This document shows positions 34,611 through 45,936 of a stretch of DNA of 64,000 bases, in pieces (position 1 is the stretch's first letter; every line of letters begins with the position of its first letter). This DNA comes from Triplophysa rosa (Eukaryota > Chordata > Actinopteri > Cypriniformes > Nemacheilidae): the NCBI RefSeq assembly GCF_024868665.1, contig NC_079898.1, positions 4,605,639-4,669,638 on the forward strand, given 5' to 3'. Made by a program: the position numbers and the translations under genes. Under the pieces are notes generated by a model that ran no database searches, had not been told where the DNA came from, and was given only the letters and a program-made list of their open reading frames with translations.

Positions 34611-35426
34611 TGTGAAAAACCGGTTTCCCAAATCTTCGTAGGCCGATTTCAGACGGGTTTCTCTCGCGCAAATAGAATTTCCCGACTGGCTCGATCAACG
34701 GGACCCACTCTGACAAAATCAGGTTGCCAAATGTTAAGTCATCTCTTTAATATAAGGCGACAGACAGTTCCACACCGTTTCTATTGTATGTGTAAATGTG
34801 ATTGTTTTTTTGCTTCCATTAATTTAAGGTTAATCGACACGTTTCTAAATACATGAATTTCACTGATGCTCTAAAGCGAACGTTCTTTCGATTCTGTAGT
34901 TTAACACACTATCTGGCAACCCCATGAAATAAAAGCCCCGGTGCTTTCCGCTGTTTCCGAAATACAGCTTCAGGCCCCGAGCAAAACGATCCATTAAAAG
35001 TACGCTAAAACTCATCTGAATGCTTCCTTATACATACTTCACAATCTTAAAATTATATATTGGCATTGGCTACAAAACAGCTATTAAACATTTTCACATT
35101 TAATGCATAATTAAAAGGACAGCCAACATAAAACAACGTTTTTTCTAACAACTTTAGAAACATTTACTAACATCATTAAATCATATTTGCACGTCATCCA
35201 CGTGTTGCTGTGAGTTTCTTCTGTAAAATCCACAGAGAAAGCATGCGGATCATGTCCCCCATAGCAAGCATTTATATTTTGCCCACATGTGGGAACTAGC
35301 TGTCACATCTGGCCTGGCTGAGCACATACCGTACAAATTGTAACCATATTCGTTTTGCCATAAACTAGAAATGGCGGGGATGTTCTCATGATTCACATTT
35401 CATTTTGGGGTATAGGCCCTATGGCC
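34611..35426 (-). other. ifngr1 5' flank
   Basis: About 800 bases between the ifngr1 start codon and the ACTAGT element, which should hold the promoter. I found no convincing TATA box, and no GAAANNGAAA-type interferon element that I would defend. Confidence 0.4.
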
Positions 35427-36595
35427 ACTAGTACTATGGCAAGCCATTTTGTCATTTAATCCTTGACGTTTACTAGTATCTATTTTTAGGCTACTAGTAC
35501 TTATTGTTTAGTTACTAGTAGCTATTCCATTAGATACTAGTACTTATTCATTAGACACTAGTACCTAAAAATTAGATACTAGTGCTTATTTATTAGATAC
35601 TAGTACTTATTCATTAGATACTAGTACTTAATCATTAGATACTAGTACTTATTCATTAGATACTAGTATTTAATCATTAGATACTAGTACTTATTAAATA
35701 GATACTAGTCCTTATTTATTTGATACTAGTACTTATTACATCAGTGACTAGTAATTATTCCATTGTTACTAGTAACACATTTCAGATTTTTGCCATTGAC
35801 TTCTATGGAGATCTGTCATTTAGATATCAACTATTCAGTTCTGACTAGTGTGTCTTCCTATAGTCACTAGTACCTACTTATTAGGTACTAGCATTTATTC
35901 ATAAGGTACTGATACTTATTTATTAGGTACTAGTACTTATTCAATGATACTAGACTAAACATTGATACAATGCTTATTTTTTAGATACTAGATTTATTAA
36001 TTGGACATTAGTACCTATTAAATATATACTAGTGATTTATTATATTTATACTAGTACTTTTTCATTAGATACTAGTACTTATTTATGAGAAACGTATACT
36101 GTTTACCAGCTACTAGTACTTATTAGATTTATACTAGTAGCTATTCACAAGATACTAGTACCTTTTTCAATAGTGACTAGTAAGATATTTTATTTTACTA
36201 GTAAGATTTGCGATTGAACTCTACAATGGCCATTCTGACAAGTCATTACATATGACAGGTAAAAAAACAATTGTGACCAGTAAGATAAGAAATGTTACTA
36301 GTAACAACCGTAAAAGACACTAGTGTCTAATATATAAGTACTAGTACTTAATTAATTACTACTAGTGCCTATTAAATAGGTACTAGTATACATTGAATAC
36401 AAATCCAGTATTTAATAATAAGTACTAGCATTTACTGAATACGTACTAGTAGTATTAAAAAGATACTAGTCATTATTGTAATACGTACTAGTCAGAAATG
36501 AGTAACTGATATCAAAAACAGAATAACTACTAGTACCTATTCATTTGAAGATATCTTCCGCCTTAAAAGGAACTAGTAAGAATGGGTTTGGAGAT
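35427..36595. repeat. Left ACTAGT array, about 37 copies
   Basis: By hand count about 37 ACTAGT hexamers in 1.17 kb, most spaced 19-23 bases, commonly as 'gatactagtacttattcatta'. A random sequence would have none or one. Variant units (actagca, actagac) show decay. This arm is about three times longer than its partner. Confidence 0.9.
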
Positions 36596-36959
36596 ATCTT
36601 GATTCAAACACAATATTGCATAAACATGAGCACCCCCTCAGTCATCCAATCAGAGTTAACATACTAATGCAACGTATCCTTGGGTATCGAAGCAGCACTT
36701 CCGCCATGCTTGTCGCCATATTTGTGTCTGACATGGCGGTTAACAACACATCTTTCGAGACTAAAATAACTCGATATTTGGGAAAAACATATATTATTAG
36801 TTGTGAGCCTTATGTATTAGGCTACCTCCAATTGTGTTTTGTCCCTTACAATCTGCGACGCGTCTGGCTAAACCTTTCCGGACATTAATATCTTGTACAT
36901 AATCTATCTCTATCGCTATCGCCATACAGCGGAGAGAGAAAGCATGCATCTCAATACGT

Positions 36960-37032
36960 CGTTGCAGGGTGTGAGAACCACAACAATATGTGGTATCTGG
37001 AGACAAAACATCTATTTGTGAAAACAGGACAG
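36960..37032 (+). pseudogene. Candidate first exon of the YqaJ gene
   Basis: A frame reading HASQYVVAGCENHNNMWYLE ends at a good donor (GGACAG then GTAAGTG). It precedes the SWIM exon in the same orientation. Assigning it to that gene is inference from position and splice signal only. Confidence 0.35.
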
Positions 37033-37601
37033 GTAAGTGAATAAACAACGATTATCAAACGTGTTATTTTGGGTGTTATTGTTGTCATGCTAGCTAACGT
37101 GAGCAAGTTATCAGCTAAAGGGCTAACATGCTGGGAAGCTAACATTAGTAACTGTTACTCTAGTCTAGATCGAAGCCAACTAACGTTAGACTTAATGTTA
37201 GTTGTGTTTAATTGTTTTTGAACCAGGTGTGTGACGTTTCATATCGATTGGGTTTATATTCAACCAGGGGCGCAACAGCACATTTCTCGAGGGTATGCGA
37301 GATCAGTTTTGGATAATAGAGTTAAGAAATTGCAACAAACGCGAATTTTAATGCAAATTAACATGTTTCCTTCAACCATACTGTATATTCTATACAAATA
37401 ACGTGTTAATTCACTTTCTTATAATCGACAATTGAATGCAAACTCAGCTGATGATGGCCATTTGCCTTTTCTAATGATCAAAACAACAGAAAAGCCCACA
37501 AGTTAAATTGTCATATCGTTAGATATTTGAACAGGTTCATTAGCTATTATGTTTAACAAGACAAAGCAATTATTCAAGATATTACATTTTTCACTTAACA
37601 G

Positions 37602-37975
37602 GTCAATCATTCCTAGGCTCTGAACACAAAAGCAACATGTCCATGGATAGTGGAGCTGGAGGAACGGACAGTGGCGATGGGACATTGTTGCAACTCAAGA
37701 CAATTAGCAGCACATAAAACTGCACATCTGCTGATGAGTTTACGGTCTGTTGTAAACAGCTCCAAAGTGAAGGCCAAGAAGCAGAGCCCAAAAAAAGTGC
37801 AATCCTGTCAGTCATCGAAGGCCATTCCATCAGATACATGCACAAGACTGTACTACTGGATCTGCCAACACCTCTGACCACTCTTTATGCAAGCCCCAGG
37901 CTTGAAATGGATTTGCCCGTACTGCTGGAGGAGGGTGCCGAGACCTTTGAGAAGCTGCATCTCACACCAGAGCAG
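37602..37975 (+). pseudogene. SWIM-type zinc-finger exon, degraded
   Basis: Acceptor TTTTCACTTAACAG, then CPWIVELEERTVAMGHC, the first half of a SWIM zinc finger, followed after a frame change by LDLPTPLTTLYASPRLEMDL and LHLTPEQ, the linker seen before YqaJ nuclease domains in fish SWIM/YqaJ proteins. The exon ends at a GTATTT donor. The Cys-His pattern is incomplete. The linker frame differs from the SWIM frame, so at least one indel has occurred. Confidence 0.6.
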
Positions 37976-38098
37976 GTATTTGTGATAATTATAGCTATTT
38001 TAATAGTTAAATTACTTTTAATATGCCTAATATAAGTATAGGACTGATTTAAAGCTAGGAATTGTACTCCAAAATATATTTTGTGTTGTTTTAATCAG

Positions 38099-38560
38099 AT
38101 GGGGTCTAAAAAATGAGGACACTGCCAGAGAATCATACCTGAGGGCGATGCAGGACCTCCAAGCAGACCTCCACGTTGCAGCATCTGGACTGATAAGTAA
38201 CCCAGAGGTGCCATGGATCGGTGGATCACCAGATGGTGTGGTGATGGTGTTATAGATGAAGTGTCCTTTCAGTGCAAAAGACCGCACCCTACATGAATGT
38301 GTAAAAGACTCAAGGTTCTGTCTGACGAAGACTCAAGGTTCTGTCATTGAGGAAGGTGTAATGAGCCTAAAGCTTAATCACAGTTACATGCATCAAGTGC
38401 AAGCCCAAATGTGTGTAGCAGAGGTAACATACTGTGATTGTCAAGAACTATTTATACAGCGCATCCCATTTGATGATACAAAAAAAAACAATGTCACATG
38501 TCAAACAATAGCTGCCAAAACTAATTTCTTACTGTGTTTGCAACTTACTTTGTGACCCAT
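38099..38560 (+). pseudogene. YqaJ-like nuclease domain, stop at active site
   Basis: YqaJ/lambda-exonuclease-family (PD-(D/E)XK) nuclease core. It reads WGLKNEDTARESYLRAM (first acidic motif), VPWIGGSPDGVV (catalytic Asp), then a TAG at 38253-38255 followed in frame by MKCPFSAKDRTLHEC, and YMHQVQAQMCVAEVTYCD (the Q-x-Q helix). In relatives the position of the stop holds the Glu of the E-x-K motif, so a GAG to TAG change removed both frame and catalytic residue. The upstream exon ends in phase 0 while this frame needs phase 2, and the expected middle segment is missing. Confidence 0.75.
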
Positions 38561-40489
38561 TTTACTGAGATGACAAATCTGCCAAATGTCTCTTATACAT
38601 GTACTGTATGTTAAAGATGATGTTTAAGTAAAAACGAAGCATTAACTTTGTCTGTAGTACAAATTCAGAAAATGAAAAAATAAACAAAATTCAGAAATAA
38701 ATTCAGAGTACTTAGAACCTACGTTTTTTATCCTTATGGTTATGTATTTGTGTACAAATTCAACTGACAACACTGAAACATACATATTAAAATAACATAG
38801 ATTGCACAGAAAACAACTGTATATATAATAATTGGTTCTGCATTGTAGTTCAGAGTAGTATTTAAACAAATCATAGGAATCAAACATGAAAAAGTCATAA
38901 ATATGACTAATAAATTATTACTGTAAGATGGAACATTCATCCATGTTACATTGTGGTAAGCAAGTACTGTCTGTCTATTGTGTGGGGACAGCGGATAGCC
39001 AAATATTACAAAGAGCACAACAAACTGTCACCATCTTGTCAAGTGAGGTAGGTTGTCCTTTAGTGGCCCCTTCGGTGTGGTGGTCTTAAGGGTGGTGTAT
39101 TTGTTTCTGACCGGGCCAATGACTTTCCACATGGATCTGGTTTCAAAATGTAATCTGGTATGGTTTAATCATTTAAAAATGACATGGTAATATTAACTTT
39201 GGAAATTTCCAATGTGGTTAACCATTAAACCGATAATTGTTCCATCTCTAATAGAGACCCACAAAGACCATTATAATTTCCATCACAATCAATAAAATTC
39301 TCATTGTAACCATTAAATCCAGTAGAATTTCTATAACGTCTCTGATTTATTTTAGCACGGATGTCTGTATCTCATTAGATTTGGCTAAATATTCAATTTT
39401 TGTATTTTGCCTTAAGTCTTCATTATTTAATACATGTTTGAATAAATAGTATAGGGGCCTATTGAGCAATTATTACTGCCTCAAATTGAAGTAGAAATGT
39501 ATATTTATTCATAAAAAATGATATAAAAAGGATTCAAATTTTGTAATCTCAAAATTAATTACAAAAAAATGTATTTTCGTTTCAGAAATAAAATTTTATT
39601 ATCAGTTAAAAAGCTCATATTAATACAATAATTACCTTTTATTAAAAACGTGTATGAGACATGGTAGTTTGTGTGTGTGTGTGTGTACGTGTGTATGCGC
39701 ATGTTCAGGTTTTTATACATTGTGGGGTCCTCATAGTAAAAGTCTGAACCACATTGTTGTCACATTTTCATGTTCTTTTAGGGTTGGGCGTTATAAAGTG
39801 AGGCGCGTCTGACACGAGCTGTGCAGAGAAACAGCTTCTTACACAGCGCGAGCTTCACAGTTGTGAGGCTAGATTGTTTTCTTATTCTGATGTTATATTC
39901 TATAAAAGAGTTATAAAGTGAGGCGCGTCTTCTTTATACAATGCGAGCTGCGCAGACATGCGTCTTCATACAGTTAGAAAGTCAGGCAGGTCTGCGCAAA
40001 CTGCACTTCCTCTTTATACAGCGCAAGCTCCACAGTTATTCTGAAGTTATATTCAATATAAGAGTTATAAAGTGAGACGCGTCTTTATATAACGCGAGCT
40101 GCGCAGACACACGTGTCTTCTTTATACACTAGGCTGTGCCGACACGGGTCTTCTTTTTACAGTTATAAAGTCAGGCTAGTCTGATCTGTACAGTGGAAGT
40201 TTTATGCAGTTAGCTTTGTTTGTATGTGTTTACAACGTGACTTGCAGACTGCAGCACAGAGCAGTGAGCGTCACATGAAAAAAGTGAAATATCTGTTGGA
40301 ATCACGATGCTGGCTCAACATCATAATGTCTATCAGCCATATGTTCTTTGTTTTATGAACTTTTAATTTGTATTTTACTTTCTGATTTCCTGTTGTATTA
40401 CATTGCTTCATTAATATTCATCATGGTATTTGCATACTGAGCATACACTTACAATACAAAACTAATAGTGCCTATTAAGCTCAGGATAT
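38561..40489. other. Non-coding interior of the ACTAGT element
   Basis: Apart from the GC-richer tandem block at about 39790-40210, a short (GT)n run at about 39669 and a 'accattaaaccataat' type repeat near 39170-39330, no gene or transposase motif was found. Confidence 0.4.
39790..40210. repeat. Degenerate tandem repeat, about 145 bp period
   Basis: The block 'gagttataaagtgaggcgcg' recurs at about 39907 and 40062 (also 39791), each followed by 'tcttctttatacaatgcgagctg'-like sequence and preceded by 'ttctgatgttatattc'. Copies are diverged and of uneven length. GC and CpG content is higher than in the surroundings. Confidence 0.6.
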
Positions 40490-40854
40490 CTTTGATCTAA
40501 AAAGTTACTAGTATCAAATGAATAAGTACTAGTATCTAATGATTAAGTACTAGTATCTATTGAATAAGTACTAGTATCTAATAAATAAGCACTAGTATCT
40601 AATTTTAGGTACTAGTATCTAATGAATAAGTACTAGTATCTAATGATTAAGTACTAGTATCTAATGAATAAGTACTAGTATCTAATAAATAAGCACTAGT
40701 ATCTAATTTTCAGGTACTAGTGTCTAATGAATAAGTACTAGTATCTAATGGAATAGCTACTAGTAACTAAACAATAAGTACTAGTAGCCTAAAAATAGAT
40801 ACTAGTAAACGTCAAGGATTAAATGACAAAATGGCTTGCCATACTAGTACTAGT
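40490..40854. repeat. Right ACTAGT array, about 17 copies
   Basis: The inverse complement of the outer third of the left arm. It contains an internal duplication of about 97 bp (from about 40518 and again from about 40615), each with the series 'aataagtactagtatctaat', so the array grows by unequal duplication. Confidence 0.9.
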
Positions 40855-40982
40855 CTCCAGTAGCCAGACCTTCATGGGCCTGTCTTTTATACATTTACAA
40901 GTTGCTGTCACATGCAACTTACTTATGGGAAATAAATATCCCTTGTGGAAATATCACAAATCCGATGTGTCTTGAATGCAAC

Positions 40983-42197
40983 CAGAGGTGGGTAGTAACG
41001 CGCTACATTTACTTCGTTACATACTTGAGTAACATTTTGGAAAATATGTACTTTTTAAGTAAAAGTGTGTACTTTTACTCTTACTTGAGTAAATTTCTAA
41101 TAGAAAATTTGTACTTTTACTTAGTTACATAACTTACATTGCTTGACGTTCCTTCGTTCCTTCATTTTAAAATATGCTTTTTAAAACGCGTTGTTTATTT
41201 CAAGGTTGTCGTCTCTTTTTACGGGGATTCCCGAGTGATCGATTCTTTTCAGTCGATTCTTTTGAAAGCATTAATTGAACAATGGGCAAAACCATTTGAA
41301 TAGGCTAATAAATCAGTTCAAATGATATGTTCAGTTCGCAGCACGATCTGAATCATCTGAAGCAGGATTACTCACTCCTCGTAGCGCGAAATTTAAGAAC
41401 ACAAAGAGCGTTGGATGAAGTGGATATTAATCTATATCTATACAATCAAAACTGCAAATGTGTCATATTGTTTGCCAGCAATGATAAATGCCCGCCATTT
41501 GCGCGCACCCGCGCGACCTGTTCGTCAGACACAGCAACATGCGCGTTACCTGTCAGACACAGAGACGTGGGCTTGCAGAAATATACATTTGAAGAACAGA
41601 AGGAAGAAAACTTGTTGATGGGCGTGTGGTTCACTGTTTACTGTTTGTTTACAAGAAAGAGCGTTTCACAACACACACGTGACACAACAAAAGAACACAT
41701 GAAATTTGTTCAAAAATGTGTAGGCCTAGGCGTATTTCATGTAAGAGAGCACTGCAGATGTTCTAGATCATCTTAGGAAATGCTCTGAGTTTAGTTAATG
41801 ATTTAGTTTGACATGGTATATTATTCTAAATAAGTTGTGTAAACTACATTGACATCAGGACTAGATGAAATTTACAGAAATGCTTGTCTCTTCTGTGTTT
41901 GTCTATTCTTTAGTCTCTCTAGTATATTGCAAAGATATCTGCTTATAATAATTAAAAATATTGATTAAAATGTAATATTAAAATATTGGCGTTAATATTA
42001 ATTGAATGTAGGCCTATATAATCAGATACAAAGTAACTAAGTAACTAGCTACTTGAGTAGTTTTTTCATTGCATACTTTTTTACTTTTACTCAAGTACAT
42101 TTTAAAATAGTGACTTTTACTTTTACTTGAGTAACAATTTCTCAAGTTACTTGTACTTTTACTTGAGTAAAGATTTTGGCTACTCTACCCACCTCTG
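40983..42197. mobile_element. hAT-like element, 1.2 kb
   Basis: The ends CAGAGGTGGGTAG and CTACCCACCTCTG are perfect 13-bp inverted repeats with a perfect 8-bp duplication AATGCAAC (40975-40982 and 42198-42205). Subterminal sequence is rich in 'acttgagtaaaagta'. The 149-residue ORF at 41327-41776 has no motif I recognise and is probably not a transposase. Confidence 0.92.
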
Positions 42198-42205
42198 AAT
42201 GCAAC

Positions 42206-43165
42206 AATAATAAGCCACTAATTTAAAAAACCTCACACTTCGGTAAAACATGGACAGAAATCTCCATGTCCCAAAAAATTACTTTTTTGAATTTTTTACA
42301 TGGTGCCACTTGTTCTTTTTATGAAACAAAAATAATAATTCGAATTTTTTTTTCATATCAAATGTAAAGCAGATTTTATTATTACAGCCTTGGATATGTT
42401 AATGGTCCGTGTATCATCTGATCATTTGATTATTCCATTCAATATAACAAACGGAAAAAGAAAAAAAACAGTCGATATTTCGTTTTTCCGTTTTTCTGTA
42501 TGCACAAAAAAAAAACGATGTTTTTTCTTCTTATTTCAGCTTGAAACGGGAAATCCAATAAATAAATAAACCAAAACGAAATAACGACTCTAATTACAGT
42601 TTTTATCATTTTTGGGTGATTTTGCACGGATTTCTGCGCGCGCAGGCGCACTGTGTGAGCGCGGCAGCGTGCCTAGAGCTCTTCACGAATCTCGCGATCG
42701 ATCAGTTATCATTTACAATGGCTTCACTGTACATGTTTCATATTCATCAAATGTTTATTAATAATATGACATATCACGAGATGTCGGAAAAGAGGCCATG
42801 CTCTCTGGGGAACACTGCAACATTATTATGTTCCCTCCGTGAGGTACAGGCTCTGGCATGTTACCTAAAAACAGTAGCCTAATGCAAAAAAATCTGCATA
42901 ATGGAAATTATTGCCTACATAGACATAGGCACATGACTACAATCATTTGGCAGTTTACTTGGTTAATTTAGCTAAAACTGATGTAATGTAATAGTGCAAA
43001 TGACTAGCCTACACAAAAACCACACAGTTTCAACACAAACTGAACATCTTTTATGAATTACTCTATAGCAGGACAGTAGTTTTAGCTGGGGATACCTAAT
43101 GAACTCGGTTGAGTGAGGTTATGGGGGGGGGGTCTGTTCACATCACATAACTTCTAATGCTTATT
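42206..43165. other. Intergenic, no supported gene
   Basis: It contains A/T-rich 'cgtttttc' palindromic patches (about 42440-42600) and an 88-residue ORF at 42616-42882 without recognisable motif. Confidence 0.4.
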
Positions 43166-43169
43166 CTAA

Positions 43170-43456
43170 AGCTTGTCATTTCGAACCTGTGTGATATTCC
43201 TTCTTCCGCAGAACACAAAAGAACATATGTTGAAGAATGCTGATAACTGAACAGCGGTGGCACCCATTCAACTTCTACTGTATGGATACAAAACCAATGC
43301 AAGTCAATGGCTGCCATCGCTGTTTGGTCAACAACATTCTTCAAAATATCTTCTTTTGTGTTCTGCGGAAGAAGGAATATCATACAGGTTCGAAATGACA
43401 AGAGGGTGAGTAAATGATGACAATATTTTAATTTTTTGGTGAACTATCCCTTTAAA
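43170..43456. repeat. Hairpin MITE, second copy of the 25.3-kb family
   Basis: 'gtcatttcgaacctgtgtgatattccttcttccgcagaacacaaaag' type sequence at the left is mirrored at the right, leaving a loop near 43300. It ends 'ggtgaactatccctttaaa', as in that family. Confidence 0.75.
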
Positions 43457-43589
43457 CCTCTATATTGCACACACATTCTTTTCTCAAGGCGCATTTAATA
43501 TCACGGCTATTCGGAATTAAAATGCACGTGAACTTTAACGGTCTGAGCTTTGAGTCATCTGCACTTACATCATAGTTTTATAGACCGCA

Positions 43590-43798
43590 TCTCGTTGTTT
43601 CCAGATGTAGTGAGTGAACAGTTCCTCTCGCTGGTCACGCATAGCGAGATGCTGAGAAAAGCCTTTGTGGCTTTGGCAACGTCTGCAGTGAGTCAAACTC
43701 CACGTTCACGAACAAACAGACTGTGATTTTCAGCTCAGACAAGTTTAACTAACCAAAGAGGACATGTGCGTGACTACTTCATGGCAAGACCATGGCAG
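43590..43798 (+). other. Candidate 5' UTR exon
   Basis: A non-coding stretch ending CATGGCAG then GTATTTAA, a usable donor at 43798. With the acceptor at 45912 it would form a leader exon for the next gene. The start is arbitrary. Signal-based inference only. Confidence 0.3.
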
Positions 43799-45912
43799 GT
43801 ATTTAATTTGACACTTCTAGTATATGTGTAGACTTCAGCAGTTCGTTTTAAAACTGATACAGTAGTCAGGGTGTCTGTGATCTTAGTGTTTTTAGTGTTT
43901 GCCATGTGGATAGTGCTTTTCTAAAGTCAAGCTTCCAGCTACCAAAGAAAGAGTAAAAAGCTTTAGCCTAAGGTGTAAGCTTTGGACATTTTTTTATATT
44001 GAGTACAGGAAACAGTGAATCAGCACAGGCAAAGCTGCCAGGAATGCTTTCTTTGTTGTTCTTTGACTAAGATTACAGACTTGGCATCCTCGGACAAAAT
44101 CTTTATAACTTCTAACATGCACATTTATTCATTCAACCGCTATAAAAACAATATGTAACAGAATAATGCTACAATAAATGGAAATGAAAAATCTATATAC
44201 CTGTATGTCTATGTCTGGTGTTATATAACATGTAGAATGTACTGTTTGCTTGGGGGGAGAAGGTGAGATAGAAAGGCGATATTGAACTGGCTCTGACATG
44301 CTGATGAAGTGTGGACACACCCTGGTGTTAGTCAGGGGAGAAAATGGAGTACAGATGCATGCTTTCTGGACCTGGCAGGATAAACAGTGGTTGCTAATGG
44401 CACGTCACCTCCGGCCAGTTTTGTTGCATAATAAGAAACTCAAGCATAGTTTTTGACTCTGGAAGAAGAAGACAGCAAACAGCATTGCAGCTGGACTGGT
44501 GCTAAGGACTTCATGAGTGTCTAGTTTATAAAATCGTCAGGTTTGAAGTAAGGAAAGGAAAGGCAGTAACAAGGTAAAACTTTCTTCTTTATGACATACA
44601 TCTGCAAAAGTGTTTGAATATACAGATAAAGAGACAGAGTGTGTTTAGCTATGCTGCTTAAAGAGAAATATACAGTGGGTGGGGTAGTGAAACAAATTCT
44701 AGATTTTAAATGCAAATGATATCATCAACAAAGCAATTTCAATAAAAAGTTGATTCAAATGAGGACTTTATTAGTATTTGGTGTCTGCTCTTTGTGTCAA
44801 CGGCAGGAGGAACTCTTGTAACTTGCGCAAAAGCTGATGATCTATGTTTTCCCAGCATGAATTGGGATTCTTCCAAAAAGCATCTTGTGTCAAGAAATCT
44901 GACCTTTCGTACAAGAAAAAGTGCAGAATCTTAAACATTACTTCTTCACAGTACCTTTATTCATTTTTTTAGAATTTAAATTCAACTTAAAAAAAAAAAT
45001 TGGAATTCAAATCTCAGATTATCGCATGTTGGAGATGTGACCTGACAGACTGTGCTAAACCTGTATCCATGTACAATGTTGCTCCCTTCAGCTGGCTGAG
45101 ACAACAGCTCAAGCAACATGGGAACGAACAGCATTGGCTGAATAACTCCTTTTCATGCTTCACTGAAACATCCTGGTGGGTTGAAACTTTTTCTGTTATG
45201 TTTTAAGTAACCATATTCACACTCCCTGAGCTGTTCCAAAATATAGTGTGATACTTTCTTCCGTCAGATTTTAAGGCAGCATCACGTCATTTGTGGAGGA
45301 GGCAATCCCAGAATGCACTGCATCAGGCTCAGTGAAAAAAGTATCTACAGTATTTGCTTTGGATCTTTGCAAATCTGCTAAACAAATGTTGTTTAAAAAG
45401 AAAGAAAGAAATGCAAATAATGATTGTTTTAATAATTATAAATAATTCTTAACTGTCAGGCTATTTAAATAATGTGGAATTCATAGGAGCAAGTGTTAAA
45501 TTCAGAATGTTTGGAACGTTCAGACCTCTCATGTTTGACTGTTGTGAGTGACAGCAAACATTTTGTAATTACAGCAATACATGGCGTCAATCAGAATTAT
45601 TCATAATTATTTCAATACCTTTTCATGGAAATTTGAATTCTTGAAGTCTTTTGTTACACAATGTTTGTATGAGCTATATTGTTATGCGTAGAGAGAGTCA
45701 GCATACTAATGCCATCTCTATGTTAAAATAATCCACGTGTTCAGATTGCTATTCGCTGCCTTTGTAGATCTTTCCAAAACTCTCACGTATGAGTTTTTTC
45801 ACATTTATATATAAGACATTTAGTTATGTTGGCTGTACAACTGGGTTTTGGAACGAGCCACTGTTGTTTGGTTAAACTATCGTTGAATTGACTTTTGTTC
45901 TCGTATACGCAG
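43799..45912 (+). other. AT-rich stretch, possible intron
   Basis: No coding or repeat ends seen. It would be the first intron of the gene below if the leader exon is real. The final bases are a pyrimidine tract and CGTATACGCAG acceptor. Confidence 0.35.
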
Positions 45913-45936
45913 GTCTCAAAGGAATCACTTTCAGAG

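Larger units (their letters stand above)
35427..40854. mobile_element. 5.4-kb element with ACTAGT-repeat inverted arms
   Basis: A left arm (35427-36595) and a right arm (40490-40854) are inverted copies. From 'atggcaagccattttgtcat' at each outer end the match runs for well over 150 bp with few changes. Both arms are arrays of about 21-bp units centred on ACTAGT. The interior carries a broken SWIM/YqaJ-nuclease gene and a tandem-repeat block. The outermost bases differ slightly (one versus two ACTAGT copies) and I could not establish a target duplication. No DDE transposase is readable. This looks like a large DNA transposon or derivative of a family I do not recognise. Confidence 0.72.

Noticed and set aside
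34620..34720. Interferon-response element (GAAANNGAAA) upstream of ifngr1
   Set aside because: Only loose matches with wrong spacing were found; not enough to claim regulation.
35427..36595. CRISPR-like array of short repeats
   Set aside because: Spacers are as similar as the repeats, there are no cas genes, the host is a vertebrate, and an inverted copy exists 4 kb away.
41327..41776. 149-residue ORF inside the 1.2-kb hAT-like element as a transposase
   Set aside because: No hAT catalytic or BED motif, and too short. Probably a chance frame in the element's interior.
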